Of a stretch of DNA of 64,000 nt, positions 42,245-54,457 are shown in pieces. Position numbers and translations under genes: made by a program. The notes under the pieces were generated by a model that worked only from the letters and a program-made list of their open reading frames with translations, was not told where the DNA came from and did not search any database. This DNA comes from Mitosporidium daphniae (Eukaryota; Microsporidia): the NCBI RefSeq assembly GCF_000760515.2, contig NW_013546700.1, positions 1-64,000 of the forward strand. The letters run 5' to 3'. The stretch's first letter is position 1. Each line of letters begins with the position of its first letter.

Positions 42245-43055
42245 ATGGGGGGCCTTCTTGGTTAGTGGGGCCATTTTTATCTCCCTATAGCACGGATCAA
42301 GAGGCTGCTGATAAATCCAGAAGTATTCCGGCGGAACAGCGAAATCATAAAAGAATATTCGAATACGTTTGCTTCCCAATTGCGACGTATATCTGGCACC
42401 TTGTTCATCGTTAGAATTCGAACGAGCAAAAGGAAAACTCTTCCAAGCATCGATTTTTGCATCTGCCGAGGTAATGGCCATTGTTGTCATCAAAGGATGC
42501 TCCGTTAATGCCTAGAATCAGGGCAATCGCACTCGATCGATCTTCATTTGTTCTTCCAGACGAATGCCATAGACGGAAAGCAACTCTTGTGGCAATCTCC
42601 TTCAGCGCCATGGGCTCAAATCATGTGGACAGCTTTGTCAATCCATTTGTTGCCACTAAGCGCCAAAGTTGTGTCGCTTGCTATCAAGTTTGTAAAATGG
42701 CTGATTGTAGGTGCGCGTGGTGGAAAATACCCTCTATGCTCTTCTGTGGCCATTGATCTGGTTATCAACCATGGATATCCCAAAACCAAGGCGAGTAAGT
42801 TTCGCCATCACTTACAAAGGCGTTTGTTACCAACTATTTTGGAGGCATGCAGAGCCAGGCCCACCAGTTGGGCGTACGAAATAGGATACCCGGCTATGTC
42901 TTTCTGGTTGACTCAGAGGGTACTCGTGACATTTTAATTTGGCAGGCAAAATCAGATGGAAAGCTACGGGAGAGGCAACCAGGGCCGAAATAGAGCAGAT
43001 GTTTACGGTGTGTGATGGCCTTACAGCAAACAGACCGGAAAATTTGGAAACATAA
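42245..43055 (+). CDS. ATP10: ATP10, F0 ATP synthase assembly factor
   Basis: Seven exons (42245-42260, 42291-42386, 42415-42470, 42496-42687, 42711-42794, 42820-42919, 42946-43055) and introns of 30, 28, 25, 23, 25 and 26 nt give 217 aa. The basic start (MGGLLARIKRLLINPEVFRR) fits a mitochondrial presequence. Family features: APLMPRIRAIALDRSSFVLP, KATLVAISFSAMGSNHVDSF, VNPF, VVENTLYALL, then LGVRNRIPGYVFLVDSEGKI and RWKATGEATRAEIEQM. Yeast Atp10 assembles subunit 6 (Atp6) into F0. The gene has no usable long frame; it was recovered by splicing, and every join improves the family match. Confidence 0.88.
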
Positions 43056-43267
43056 ATGCCACGATACCGCGATAAAGCAATCACATAAAAAGAGGCTACA
43101 TGATGAATATGGTGCACATCAGTTTTGTCTTAGGGGTCCTTTAAAAGCTTTCCGGGTGTAAGGCCATAGTAGTAGAGTCACCAAGTGATTGGACATTTCC
43201 CAATTTGGATTTTGCCCCATTTTGGATACTCCGTTTTCGTTGTGATAATCAGTTGCTTGGGATGGGC

Positions 43268-43276
43268 TATAAAAGG
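43268..43276 (+). promoter_or_regulatory. TATA box (TATAAAAGG)
   Basis: A canonical TATAAAAGG lies 23 bp before the ATG at 43299 of the Thr-rich secreted protein gene. TATA boxes this clear were not seen at other genes in the window, which use AAATTT-like boxes. At that spacing transcription would start at or just after the ATG, so the real start could also be slightly downstream. Confidence 0.5.
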
Positions 43277-43298
43277 AGAGCAACACGAGAAACCTCAC

Positions 43299-44138
43299 AT
43301 GGCAAAAATAGAGAAGCTTCTTACGGCCCTTCCACTGCTCATGCTGCTTGTCATTAGCATTAGTGCCCATGCCGGTTTCAATGGTTTGATATTCCCAAAA
43401 CCTCACCCGATAGATTATCAGTCCCAGTACCAAAGCCAGCCAATCCAGCCGATGGGAGATCAATCTCAGGCACAGCCAACCCAGGTCATTAATGACTCCT
43501 TTCAAACTTACCCGATGAAACAGGGCTACACATCCTCATGCTACACCACACAAACGGTCCTAGAGACACAAACATTCTATCAGACGATCACAAGCACCGA
43601 AATGGAAACGAAAACGTCGGTCGCTGTTTTCACTTCAGTTTTCTTCGAAACATCAACAGTCTCTGTGACGGTGACGGAAACGGACACAGAGACTTCGGTT
43701 GTCCCCATTTCAACGACCATTGAAGTTCCAACTACCACGATGATACCTGTAAGCATCCCCATCTCCCAAACGGTTCTACTGACAGAGAGCATCCCAGTCA
43801 CCGAAACTATCCCCATCACGACGGCTATTCCAATCACGGAGATAATTTCTGTGATGGCCTCCACATGCCCCGATGTCAGTCCGGTTTCTTCAACTGTTCC
43901 AAACGGACCTTTGGGCCCACAAGGAGGTCAAATCTACTTGAGTGGCTCAGCTCTGCCAACGATCCCTATTTCGCCCCAGGAAGTACCATATCAACATGCA
44001 CCTACGAGCGTACCAATGGGAGGCACGGACATGCCAACGACGCCCATTGACACGTTTGGCGGTCAGTTAACGATGCCCACGAGCGCCCCAAGCGGTCAGC
44101 CGACAGTGGCGTTACCCCCGCTCACGCCGCTAGTATGA
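43299..44138 (+). CDS. Thr/Ser/Pro-rich predicted secreted (mucin-like) protein
   Basis: A 279-aa protein without introns. It starts with a strong signal peptide (MAKIEKLLTALPLLMLLVIS, cleavage likely after SAHA). The middle ~110 residues are a Thr/Val/Ile-rich region with loose repeats of the form T-x-T-E-T and S-I-P-V-T-E-T, suited to O-mannosylation. The C-terminal third is Pro/Gly/Ser-rich, no GPI-type hydrophobic tail. Five Cys are absent except three (two near residue 86, one near 190). No family recognised. Such proteins are common in fungal cell walls and spore coats. The frame extends upstream to a GTG at 43185, but ATG 43299 gives a clean signal peptide. Confidence 0.7.
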   Translation: MAKIEKLLTALPLLMLLVISISAHAGFNGLIFPKPHPIDYQSQYQSQPIQPMGDQSQAQPTQVINDSFQTYPMKQGYTSSCYTTQTVLETQTFYQTITSTEMETKTSVAVFTSVFFETSTVSVTVTETDTETSVVPISTTIEVPTTTMIPVSIPISQTVLLTESIPVTETIPITTAIPITEIISVMASTCPDVSPVSSTVPNGPLGPQGGQIYLSGSALPTIPISPQEVPYQHAPTSVPMGGTDMPTTPIDTFGGQLTMPTSAPSGQPTVALPPLTPLV

Positions 44139-44193
44139 GAGAACTTATTAATGCTGATGAATGAATGCAATAAATAAAATTTAAATTTTCATA

Positions 44194-44700
44194 CTGGAGC
44201 GGTTACAGGAGCTGCGGGTCGGCATTTTTTCAAAACGATATGCTGACATCACTGCAGAGGCCGATCGTGGCAAGATTTGTCTCCTGCAGGCCCCAAATGG
44301 TTTGATATTAGTCCAACTAAAGCCTGGAACATCGCTTTCCGGCCCTCTGTTGATAGCGGAGGAACAGATCCTGAAGGGAACAGAGGCCATTCCGCTCACC
44401 GAATCAATTTCGTTCAAGTTGCCACCAGGAAAATATCGCGTTATCGAGGTACAGGGCCATCGTTTTGAGAGAAACAAAACCGACACGAGCATTGATTTTA
44501 CCGAGTGTACTCAAGCTACTGGCCCTATTGAGGACTCTCGTAATGACCTCACAAATGGAGATCAGCGGAATTATACCGGTGATCAAGGAAATGCCGCGGC
44601 ACAGGCGCAAAAACTTATGTACGTAGCGATAATTGCCGGGGACGGGTGGTCACTGGGCGAAAAACGGTCCCATGACGCTGAGTGCGATGAGCTGGCTTAA
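44194..44700 (+). CDS. Unidentified protein; start codon unclear
   Basis: A 168-codon open frame with an in-frame stop at 44182 just upstream, yet with no ATG until near its end. It starts LERLQELRVGIFSKRYADIT and includes GKICLLQAPNGLILVQLKPG and TESISFKLPPGKYRVIEVQG, which look like real beta-strands, then a charged, Gln-rich tail. No GT donor exists in the preceding 50 bp that could bring in an upstream start. Options are a non-AUG start (CTG 44194), an assembly error, or chance. An AAATTTAAATTTTC box lies right before it, as before real genes. No family recognised. Confidence 0.45.
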   Translation: MERLQELRVGIFSKRYADITAEADRGKICLLQAPNGLILVQLKPGTSLSGPLLIAEEQILKGTEAIPLTESISFKLPPGKYRVIEVQGHRFERNKTDTSIDFTECTQATGPIEDSRNDLTNGDQRNYTGDQGNAAAQAQKLMYVAIIAGDGWSLGEKRSHDAECDELA

Positions 44701-44791
44701 TTTGAAATAATAAATTTACAAGTGGAGCAAGATCCAGCGCATCGAGACCTGGACACGTTTGGAAGGTTGGTGTCTGTAGTTAATCGCAGTG

Positions 44792-46366
44792 ATGTCGACT
44801 TGGGCTCCACTAAAAATATCGCTAAGGTCATCCCTGATGTGGGATTGTTCCAACAGGCCCTTGCAAGTTTATCATTTCTCGTTTATCGTAGATTTGGACC
44901 AGCATGCCATTTATATGGCGCCTGGGTTCAGTCTTTCTATGGCGCTGGCTGCTGCAACTTTAGGAGATCCTACTATGGATCCTGTGGTCATCGAGGTGCA
45001 GGAGCATGCCCGGCTATGCGCCGCGTTTGCGTATTTTGAAGCTTCCCATTTTCAGGGTAAAGCGTCCATACACGAAGCGGCAGCAAAATTGGTCGTCCAA
45101 ATGACGCTTTCTCACAGCCTTTTTTGCGCTCCTGATCTCGTTTTTCGATATTTTCTACAAAGAGAAAGTAGTTGCCCGGATATCCCCATATGGGCTCCCC
45201 TCTTCGCATCTGTTGGCGTGATTCTCTGGTTGGAGAAGAATGCCATTGAAGAGGCCCAAATATACCTCAGCGAGGAGATCTCTTTTTGGAAACGCGCATT
45301 TTTTATCTCATGGGATGTTCTGGTAGCGCTTTTGCGTCTGTGCAAAATCACTGTCGATGAACAATCCTCGGCTAGGGGCCGTCCAATTTTTCCTGAAAAT
45401 GCTGTCCGTAGTCTCCTGGGAATAAAAATAGGCTCTGGAAGGGCACTCTCCTTACTTTCAGAGTGGATTTCGCTGCTACTCAACATCACCGGGGAAGCGG
45501 GAATCTCTTCTCATAATTTTGAGATCAATGCACCTGCCTGTACCCCGGATGCAGACTCTTCAAGTGTATTACCATGTGCAAGTGTCTCAAATCTTTACAC
45601 GAACCATAAAACCTTCGATATTGATCTTGGTTTTTCAGAAGATCATCCTGAACAGCCATTGCGGGCACTGATGGACGCATTAAGGGGCGAGCGAGCGGTA
45701 AACCCCTTGACCACTTGTGGGATGGATGCTATTATACGAGCAAAGCTAGAAACATTGGTCCAACTTTCGGAAAGCCCAATTAACTTGGCGAAAGCGCCAT
45801 GGTTTCCCTTTTGTTTTTCTGACCAGTCGCTATGTGCGTTATCTTCCTCTCCGGCCTACGATTTGCCGACGCGGTCTCTGCTTTATCTTATATTATTAAA
45901 ACTGGGAAGTGTGCTCCCCAGCGTTGAGAAGGAAATCCTTACGATTTATTGCATCCAAGAGTCAAAGCGTGTCCGTTTGTTAGCCAAGTTTTTACAGGCG
46001 AACTATAAAGGCGATTCATGGATTTGGGAAATGGTGGCTCTTGACTTTTTCCGTACGTTTGTTAGGCTTGGGATTGTCAAGGGCACCGATTCACCATATC
46101 GCAACAAATACGCACGAAGCGTCTTTCTCAAGCTGAAGCGCATGGATTCAGTCTTTTTTTGCAACAGCAATGATATGCCATCGATTCAGGGCAGTGCCAC
46201 CTCTACTTTGATTGGAGAATGTGAAAGCAAAAAAGATCTTCGAGAGGTAAACAGAGTTGAGCCGCAGTCCAACTTGCACACGATTTTGTCGACCATTGGA
46301 TACTTAGAAGACAGAGCTCAAGTTTTCCTTGCTCGTAAATACCCAATACAAACTAGAGCCTGTTGA
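44792..46366 (+). CDS. Unidentified 524-aa protein
   Basis: A long intron-free frame starting at ATG 44792 (the upstream part may be spliced: GTTTATC...ATCGTAG at 44869-44893 is a possible intron). The product is Leu/Ala/Ser-rich and looks helical, with segments such as HARLCAAFAYFEASHFQGKA and WAPLFASVGVILWLEKNAIE resembling helical-repeat (TPR-like) scaffolds. No motif identifies it. It converges with the KH-protein gene, 76 bp away. Confidence 0.7.
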   Translation: MSTWAPLKISLRSSLMWDCSNRPLQVYHFSFIVDLDQHAIYMAPGFSLSMALAAATLGDPTMDPVVIEVQEHARLCAAFAYFEASHFQGKASIHEAAAKLVVQMTLSHSLFCAPDLVFRYFLQRESSCPDIPIWAPLFASVGVILWLEKNAIEEAQIYLSEEISFWKRAFFISWDVLVALLRLCKITVDEQSSARGRPIFPENAVRSLLGIKIGSGRALSLLSEWISLLLNITGEAGISSHNFEINAPACTPDADSSSVLPCASVSNLYTNHKTFDIDLGFSEDHPEQPLRALMDALRGERAVNPLTTCGMDAIIRAKLETLVQLSESPINLAKAPWFPFCFSDQSLCALSSSPAYDLPTRSLLYLILLKLGSVLPSVEKEILTIYCIQESKRVRLLAKFLQANYKGDSWIWEMVALDFFRTFVRLGIVKGTDSPYRNKYARSVFLKLKRMDSVFFCNSNDMPSIQGSATSTLIGECESKKDLREVNRVEPQSNLHTILSTIGYLEDRAQVFLARKYPIQTRAC

Positions 46367-46442
46367 TTTTACACTAAGAGAAAATTTATTACTGGCTGCT
46401 AACACCTTCACTGTTGGGAATGATGTAGTGGGCAAGAGGCGC

Positions 46443-48093
46443 TCAGCCCTCTGGGGTCTTTGCATCAGTTTCAGGAGTGATCCCGTTTTGATATCCATCG
46501 CTTGTGTGTTCCTTCTCAATATCTTTAACATCGCCCCCATTGACATGATTGTCACCAGTTTCAGGAGGAAAGACACTAGCCTCTGGGGAGCTAGAGCAGT
46601 TATTTCCTTCATAGTGCGTAGCATTCTCACTGTACACAGCACCCGCGGTAGACGGTACTGCATTTGGGCTCGTCATATCGTTGTCCTGCTCGAGAGCAGG
46701 AAGTGGAATGTTCGCAGCGCTCATTGCAGACAGAGCAGCGGTGTGAGCCATTGTCATTTCCACTCCTGCCGAAAGATAATAGTCAAGATAATACTTCAAA
46801 ATGGCTTGCAGCTGCTCCTGGGTATATACTGGCTGGGGATCGGCCTGGTCAAAGTGCTGTTGATACTTTGATGAGGCATAAGGTGTTGTCGTAGTCGGGA
46901 GCAATGTGTAAGTGGTCCCTGAAGTGTCTAGCTGTGCACTGCTAGAGACTTTGTCGTGAATTAACGCTTGTGCGTAGGCAACGCCTTCAGGAGGCCCCGT
47001 GATGGTGATTTCGCGGTTTGGCCTGCCATCCGAGACGGGTGGGTCCACCGTAATCCTGCAGCGCGTCTCTGCCATCATCCACTTGAAGTATTCGCCCTTC
47101 TTTCCGATGACCATGCCTACAACCTCATCAGGCATCACCAGTGAGATTGTAATCTTGCCAATCTCTGCGGAGTTGCCAGCGCTTAAGAGTGGCGTTCGGC
47201 CTTCCAATACATCTTCTAGCATTTGTTTCGCAATCAGAATAGCCTCGTCGGTACCGGATACCGCAATGAAGCGCTCAGTTGAAAAGTCGGGCGTCATAGA
47301 TGCATCAGGCGCGATATATATCCGCGCTTCACTTCGATCCTGAATATCTTTGATGGTCTCACCGCCCCTTCCAATGATCAGTCCGACCTTATTGTTGGGG
47401 ATGAATAGATGCTCCATCGGCAGTATGGTTCCTTTTTCGTCCCGATGGATTGGAACTTGCAGTGAAACGCCATTTGGCAGCTGCACAGGGACAACAGAGC
47501 CTGGTGGCATTGGCGGCGGGGCAGCTCCGGCTGCAATCACCATGGGCGGGCCCTCGTTGATCTTCTCCAGCACGAGACGCTTGCAATGGCCAACGTCGTC
47601 CGGAAGTCCCGTGACGAAAACCTTTCGCTCTGGCATGTCGGCAGGATTGGCCGCAGTCAGGGGAGAAAACGTTATCTTGCAATCGCTCATCCGCTCAAGC
47701 CTTTTGAGGGTTTCTCCATTCTTTCCAATGATCAGCCCCACCTTGAAGCCGGGGACGACAAATTCAATTGTTGTCTTGAGGGCCCTGGGGGCAACACACA
47801 CATTTACGGCGCCATCGGAAGACAGTACCTGACCAGAAGCCAATGCAGCCTTTGCCAGTGCAATTGCTGGATCCGAGAATCCGGGTCTTTTTGAGGAAGA
47901 AAATTCTTCACCCTCGCCATCGCCCTCCGCTGGCCGTTTATTGACTGGATCTATAATGAGCCTAAATTTTGCTGCTACCAATTGCCGATGATTGAGGCAA
48001 GCCTTTCCCTGTCAGTTTTGACGCGATTTCTCGCGCGCGTTTGAGTGCTTCAGTGAAATGCGCAGGTGTTGCGGCATTAGCGCTTTCCGACAT
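46443..48093 (-). CDS. FUBP/KHSRP-like multi-KH-domain RNA-binding protein
   Basis: Exons complement of 47979-48093 and 46443-47950 joined over a 28-nt intron give 540 aa. Three KH domains are present with intact GxxG loops: VGLIIGKNGETLKRL near residue 105, VGLIIGRGGETIKDIQ near 225, and VGMVIGKKGEYFKWM near 320. The C-terminus has YTQEQLQAILKYYLDYYLSA, a Tyr-rich motif like those of FUBP proteins, and the N-terminus FTEALKRAREIASKLTGKG resembles FUBP1 helix motifs. The family binds single-stranded nucleic acid and acts in transcription, splicing or mRNA decay. Confidence 0.88.
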
Positions 48094-48190
48094 ACTTAAA
48101 ATTTTGAATTTACGAAGTTTTAATTAGAGATGGCCACTATGTAATTAAAATTTAATTGATTTTTAATATCGTCGCCGTGTTATCTGGAGA

Positions 48191-48580
48191 CTAGTGTTGC
48201 TTTTCAGACGCCTTAAGATGATTTTGGAGAATCTCCAACACTGGCCGCCTATCGGCCGGCCGGATTGCACCGCAAGCATGGACGAACCAGATGAAGGAAA
48301 CGGTGAGACCAATGGTCAGGACTAGAAGCACCAAAATATGTATGTTGAATTCCACAAATAGTAACAGGGAAAAGAGCAACACACAAAGAAGGATAAAAAC
48401 GACTATCACAAATATGTAGACGGTGTTGTTTATTCCAGGGTTGAGAACCGTTTCAAAGATGTCCAAAATTGGCTGCATAAATATAACGGCCGCTGCAGTA
48501 AATGCCGTAAATTTTATAAAATTCCACGTAAATTTTCGATTTTTCAATATCACCACTTTGGTTTCAGACTGCTGAGCCAT
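48191..48580 (-). CDS. Unidentified small polytopic membrane protein
   Basis: A 129-aa frame from ATG 48580 with three or four hydrophobic segments: TAFTAAAVIFMQPILDIF, YIFVIVVFILLCVLLFSLLL and LVLLVLTIGLTVSFIWFV, followed by a short charged tail. The frame is open upstream to ATG 48670, but that would leave only 7 bp to the divergent ELMOD start. No family recognised; ER or endosomal four-helix proteins of this size are common. Confidence 0.6.
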   Translation of the reverse strand: MAQQSETKVVILKNRKFTWNFIKFTAFTAAAVIFMQPILDIFETVLNPGINNTVYIFVIVVFILLCVLLFSLLLFVEFNIHILVLLVLTIGLTVSFIWFVHACGAIRPADRRPVLEILQNHLKASEKQH

Positions 48581-48677
48581 GACATTACCGCATTGGTCAA
48601 CTCCGTATATGTGCCGAATCCTCTCTCTGCCCTTTTCTCGCTTTCCATTATTTTTAAGATCTGCAATCATTCTTCTT

Positions 48678-49818
48678 ATGTTCAAACTCGATTATTTTCT
48701 GATTAAACAATACACAAACTACCCCAGATGTGGTTCATCTCTGCTAGCGTTGAGAAGATTCTTCAGCATGTTGGCATATGTGTTCACAGGCTCCTCGAAA
48801 ATCCACAGAATCATATTTCTTGTAAATAATAACAAAACTGGTATAGTTTAAGTCTAATTCAACGTAGATCTTCCGGTGGGAAGCCTGTTGTTTGCGCTTG
48901 AATTTTCGCTTGAGCATTCGGTATCATTCAAGTGGCCCAAGAAAACATTCGATTCGTCTGCGCCAGCGGCGCTTTCAAATAAAAATGAATTGGGTGCATC
49001 CGCGTCATCTTTAGATGATCCAAAATCTCCTTCGGCTTCTCTAGATGGCCTTACGCCAAATGTATCGTCTCTGAAGACCGAGATTCTTCGTCAAAAAGAA
49101 CTAAACTCTCAACAAAAATATAGACCAGAATGTATGGATGTTGGTCACCTGAAGGCTGAAATATCGCCTCAAGCTGGGCTTGGTTTTATTAAAGTCACTG
49201 ATTGGTAGATTTCTTGGGGTCTCTCATTACAACAATGATCGATGTGATGGAGAGGAAATTTGAAATCCTTTTGTCAACAGAACCTGAAAAGCCGGCAACA
49301 GACTCCCTCTGGAATTCTTATTTTCCAAATGAAAAAGAAAAATCCTGGACACATCTTGGCTTCCAGAGAAATGAATCGCCATTAACAGATTTTAGGGGGA
49401 CGAAATCATTGGGACTTCATCAGTTAATGTAGGACATCTCCTCTCAAGGATCACAAATAGGTTCTTTGGGTCTGCCTATGCTTCTGATGCGAAAAGGCTG
49501 CTACTTGAGGCAAATGGGAACAATCCGCAAACCGTCAAGTACTGAGAAAATTTTATTTTTAGCTATCCGTTTGCCCTCGTTGGTATTACCATATCGCAAC
49601 TCATTGTCCATATCAAGAAGGAGAGGTTGTGCAGAGAATGGCTCTATTCAACCCTGCTTAGAAATCAAGAACTTTCGCCCTTTGATGCTCTGTATGCTGA
49701 ATGTTTTAAGAAATTTCATAAATTCTGGCTTCCCGGCGAAGGGAGAAAAAAAGATTTGATGCAATTTAGCACCCTGTTTTCGCAGTTTACAAGTTTGTTT
49801 CTATTGAAATTTAATTGA
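48678..49818 (+). CDS. ELMO-domain protein (ELMOD-type Arf-family GAP)
   Basis: Exons 48678-48840, 48868-49204, 49255-49428, 49461-49538 and 49563-49818 (introns 27, 50, 32 and 24 nt) encode 335 aa. The N-terminus RRFFSMLAYVFTGSSKIHRI resembles the ELMOD helix with its TGxxExxRI. The ELMO domain has WTHLGFQRNESPLTDFRGTK, SLGLHQLM, YPFALVGITISQLI and KKFHKFWLPGEGRKKDLMQFS. The GFQ...P.TDFRG.G.LGL core is diagnostic; ELMOD proteins are GAPs for Arl2/Arf GTPases through the Arg in that motif, conserved here. The Ser-rich linker at residues 70-140 is unusual. Confidence 0.85.
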
Positions 49819-49914
49819 AATCACTAAAATTTATCTTTCACATTACAAAGCTCAGAAAATTTAACCTTAAATGGACGTACAATTAATTTAGAAAATTCGT
49901 CGATTTGAACGTCC

Positions 49915-50573
49915 ATGTCATTGAAATCTTCTACAGGGGCATCCCGGCACCCGCTTTCTCAGGCACTCGACGAGGCGTATTATAGAGGCGCCCTTGACGG
50001 ACTGCTTGCCTTTTTTGCAGCAACTGGCTTCTCTATTTTGGGACATCGGTATGTCCCATTTTATCGAGGATTTAATCTGCCAGCAAAAGGAATCTTCGTC
50101 ACTAGCATTGCGGTATCCACATCTGTGATCCAGGCAGAAAGATATATGGAAAAGGCATATAAACGGTTTCAACAAACATCTGATAAAGATACGGAGGCAG
50201 ATAAAACTTTCCGCCTTTCGGATCAGAATTTAAGTGGAGGCAAGGGAATCCAGAACGAAAAAGGCTTGGAGAGCACCCCACATGATGCTAGCTCGCCTTA
50301 TAACCAAGCTCTTGGGTTCATTCTTTCAAGAGAATCTCTTGGTAACGCTCATATCCATTTTATCCGAAAATAGTGATGCTGACATTCGGGTCCTTTCTCG
50401 GAATGGGCCTATGGCTAAATAGGAAGAAGGAGCCCTTTACAAACGCCTTTTGCCATATGCGATTGTTTTCTCAAGGACTAGCTCTTGCTGCGATCGTCGG
50501 GCCTGCAGCATACCTTTCGGTTACCTCTAGGAAAAAAAAAGAGGATTCCCGATTTATTGTCAATAGTAAATAA
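49915..50573 (+). CDS. RCF2: Rcf2-like respiratory supercomplex factor (HIG1 domain)
   Basis: Exons 49915-50341 and 50374-50573 (32-nt intron), 208 aa. The N-terminal half has two hydrophobic helices (ALDGLLAFFAATGFSILGHR and NLPAKGIFVTSIAVSTSVIQ); the C-terminal half has a HIG1-type helical pair, with NRKKEPFTNAFCHMRLFSQG and LALAAIVGPAAYL. This two-part layout is that of yeast Rcf2, which binds complex III/IV supercomplexes. The 3' half is only reachable after splicing. Confidence 0.75.
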
Positions 50574-50619
50574 TGAGCGCTCGATTTCTGCGACACAGCC
50601 GTTGAAAACGCTAGGCCAT

Positions 50620-51037
50620 TCAATTTTCAATAGTCTGCGTCGAATTTTTTTGGTCGGCCTTTAATGGGATTTCCCCCAATGATTGGTTAAGCTGCTCCTT
50701 CGATGGACACTTTGGCAAAGCTAAACCCACCATGGCGGCAGTTTTGACAAGATGCTCATGATCCATGGTATCCTTTGGAATGTTTACAACACATTCCTCA
50801 TACAGCGTCTAAAAATTAATAGACAGTTTCAATACCAAAAACTTGATTCTGCTTTCTAAATATGGAAGAAAGTGGGGAATCGATTTTGGTGAACGGTCTA
50901 AGGGGTGAAAGTTGGATTTAAGACATACCAAGAAAAGTCAGAAAATTATTACAAGTTTGCACACGATGCTGGTCTTTCACCTAAGATGACACAGCGGCAC
51001 TTACATGGCCATAGAGCAGCTGTGCAACTCGTTTCAT
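50620..51037 (-). CDS. FMC1: FMC1-like F1-ATPase assembly factor
   Basis: Four short exons (complement of 51005-51037, 50929-50980, 50836-50897, 50620-50808), introns 24, 31 and 27 nt, 111 aa. The second half reads FLPYLESRIKFLTLYEECVV, then DHEHLVKTAAMVGLALP. FMC1/C7orf55 proteins have LLRSIRKHVALHQEF and ERSVEESAGLVGLKLP at the same place. FMC1 stabilises Atp12 during F1-ATPase assembly at high temperature. The exons are far below normal ORF thresholds; total length is divisible by three and the family ending is kept. The first exon (11 residues) is the least certain. Confidence 0.72.
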
Positions 51038-51154
51038 GGTGGGGGAAATCACAGGACGGAGGAATCGGAAAATTAAATTTACAAAATTAAAATTTACTTT
51101 CCCATCCGCAACACATCATCATCACCTCCTCCATTACTACCAACTTGACCATCC
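51038..51154. promoter_or_regulatory. Divergent promoter FMC1 / dynamin
   Basis: 117 bp between two divergent start codons, with AAATTAAATTTACAAAATTA at 51070-51089 and AAAATTTAC immediately after. This is another example of the AAATTT-type box, in a spacer serving two genes. Confidence 0.45.
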
Positions 51155-53462
<2,308 letters not shown>

Positions 53463-53521
53463 TGATCATCGTGGTGGAGCGTCGTTTTATAAACTTTCAA
53501 ATTTAATTTTTGCTTTGGATA

Positions 53522-54304
53522 ATGGATGGTTCGGTTAGAGAAAAAGTCGAGTTCTTTGTCCGGGAAAAGATGCAGCATAATGATCCATCCCACGATTGGT
53601 TGCATGTTGAGCGCGTCAGGAGCAGAGCTCTTGCGCTTGCCAACAGACTAAATGGGATACTGCTTGCGGGCAATTGGAGGGCAGATCAAATTTTATCTCC
53701 CAATTATTTGGCTTTGCTCCCCGTAGTTGGTGAGGGAGGATTCCCTGTAAACATTAACTTGACCATAGTTGAGCTTTCAGCTCTTCTTCATGACGTAGCT
53801 GACCCAAAGTACTATTCTGGTTCCTTGGATCAATCGCAATCCATGATCAGGGACGTCCTTTCACCCCAAGTTTGTATGGAGGAGCAGGAAAAAATTCTCT
53901 TCATCATTAACGGCATTTCATTTAGGAAAGAGTTGGAAAGTCCCAACACGTTTTCTGATCTGCTAAATTTACATGATCTTCCGTTGGCCCTTGCCTTTGC
54001 ATGCGTGCAGGATGCAGATCGTCTAGATGCATTGGGCGCAATTGGAATTGCTCGTTGCTTTGCATATGGATCCATTTTTGGAACGCCGTTTTACTCTTCT
54101 GAGCAGCCAAAGGAGTTGATCACCTTTGAGGAATACGTGGGAAAAGACACAAACAGCTCGTCCATCAACCACTTTCACGAAAAGCTGCTAAAGCTACACA
54201 GCTTGGTCAAAACAGCCCCCGGCTTTGTTGCTGCAAAAGAGCGAACAGAAACGATGAAGTTTTTCGTGCAAAAATTTTCCTCCGAAATCTCAAGCAATGA
54301 GTAA
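53522..54304 (+). CDS. HD-superfamily metal-dependent phosphohydrolase
   Basis: A 260-aa intronless protein. HD-domain metal ligands are in place: HDWLHVERVRSRALAL near residue 25, ELSALLHDVADPKYY near 80, and VQDADRLDALGAIGIARCFA near 165, the DADRL-x-ALG form typical of the uncharacterised YedJ/YpgQ-type family found in bacteria and fungi. Nucleotide hydrolase activity is likely, substrate unknown. ATG 53522 is used; a TTTCAAATTTAATTTTTGC box precedes it. Being intronless in an intron-dense region, transfer from bacteria at some time is possible. Confidence 0.85.
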   Translation: MDGSVREKVEFFVREKMQHNDPSHDWLHVERVRSRALALANRLNGILLAGNWRADQILSPNYLALLPVVGEGGFPVNINLTIVELSALLHDVADPKYYSGSLDQSQSMIRDVLSPQVCMEEQEKILFIINGISFRKELESPNTFSDLLNLHDLPLALAFACVQDADRLDALGAIGIARCFAYGSIFGTPFYSSEQPKELITFEEYVGKDTNSSSINHFHEKLLKLHSLVKTAPGFVAAKERTETMKFFVQKFSSEISSNE

Positions 54305-54457
54305 GAAATCTTTATGTGTAAGCACGCAAGCTAGCTGTCCGCACTGAACATGGTGTTTAATAAATACACGCGCAACAAATAATTTGTGCACTTGGAAGGT
54401 ATTCGCATGGTACCGATGCTTTTAAGCCAATCGGAGGAAGAGGCCATCAGATTTTGT

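Noticed and set aside
42218-42493. 91-codon minus-strand frame upstream of MED7
   Set aside because: It is the shadow of ATP10 exons 1-3, which are supported by family similarity and consistent splicing on the plus strand.
53522-54304. HD hydrolase as bacterial contamination
   Set aside because: It sits between intron-bearing eukaryotic genes, has a local AAATTT box and similar base composition; at most an old transfer.
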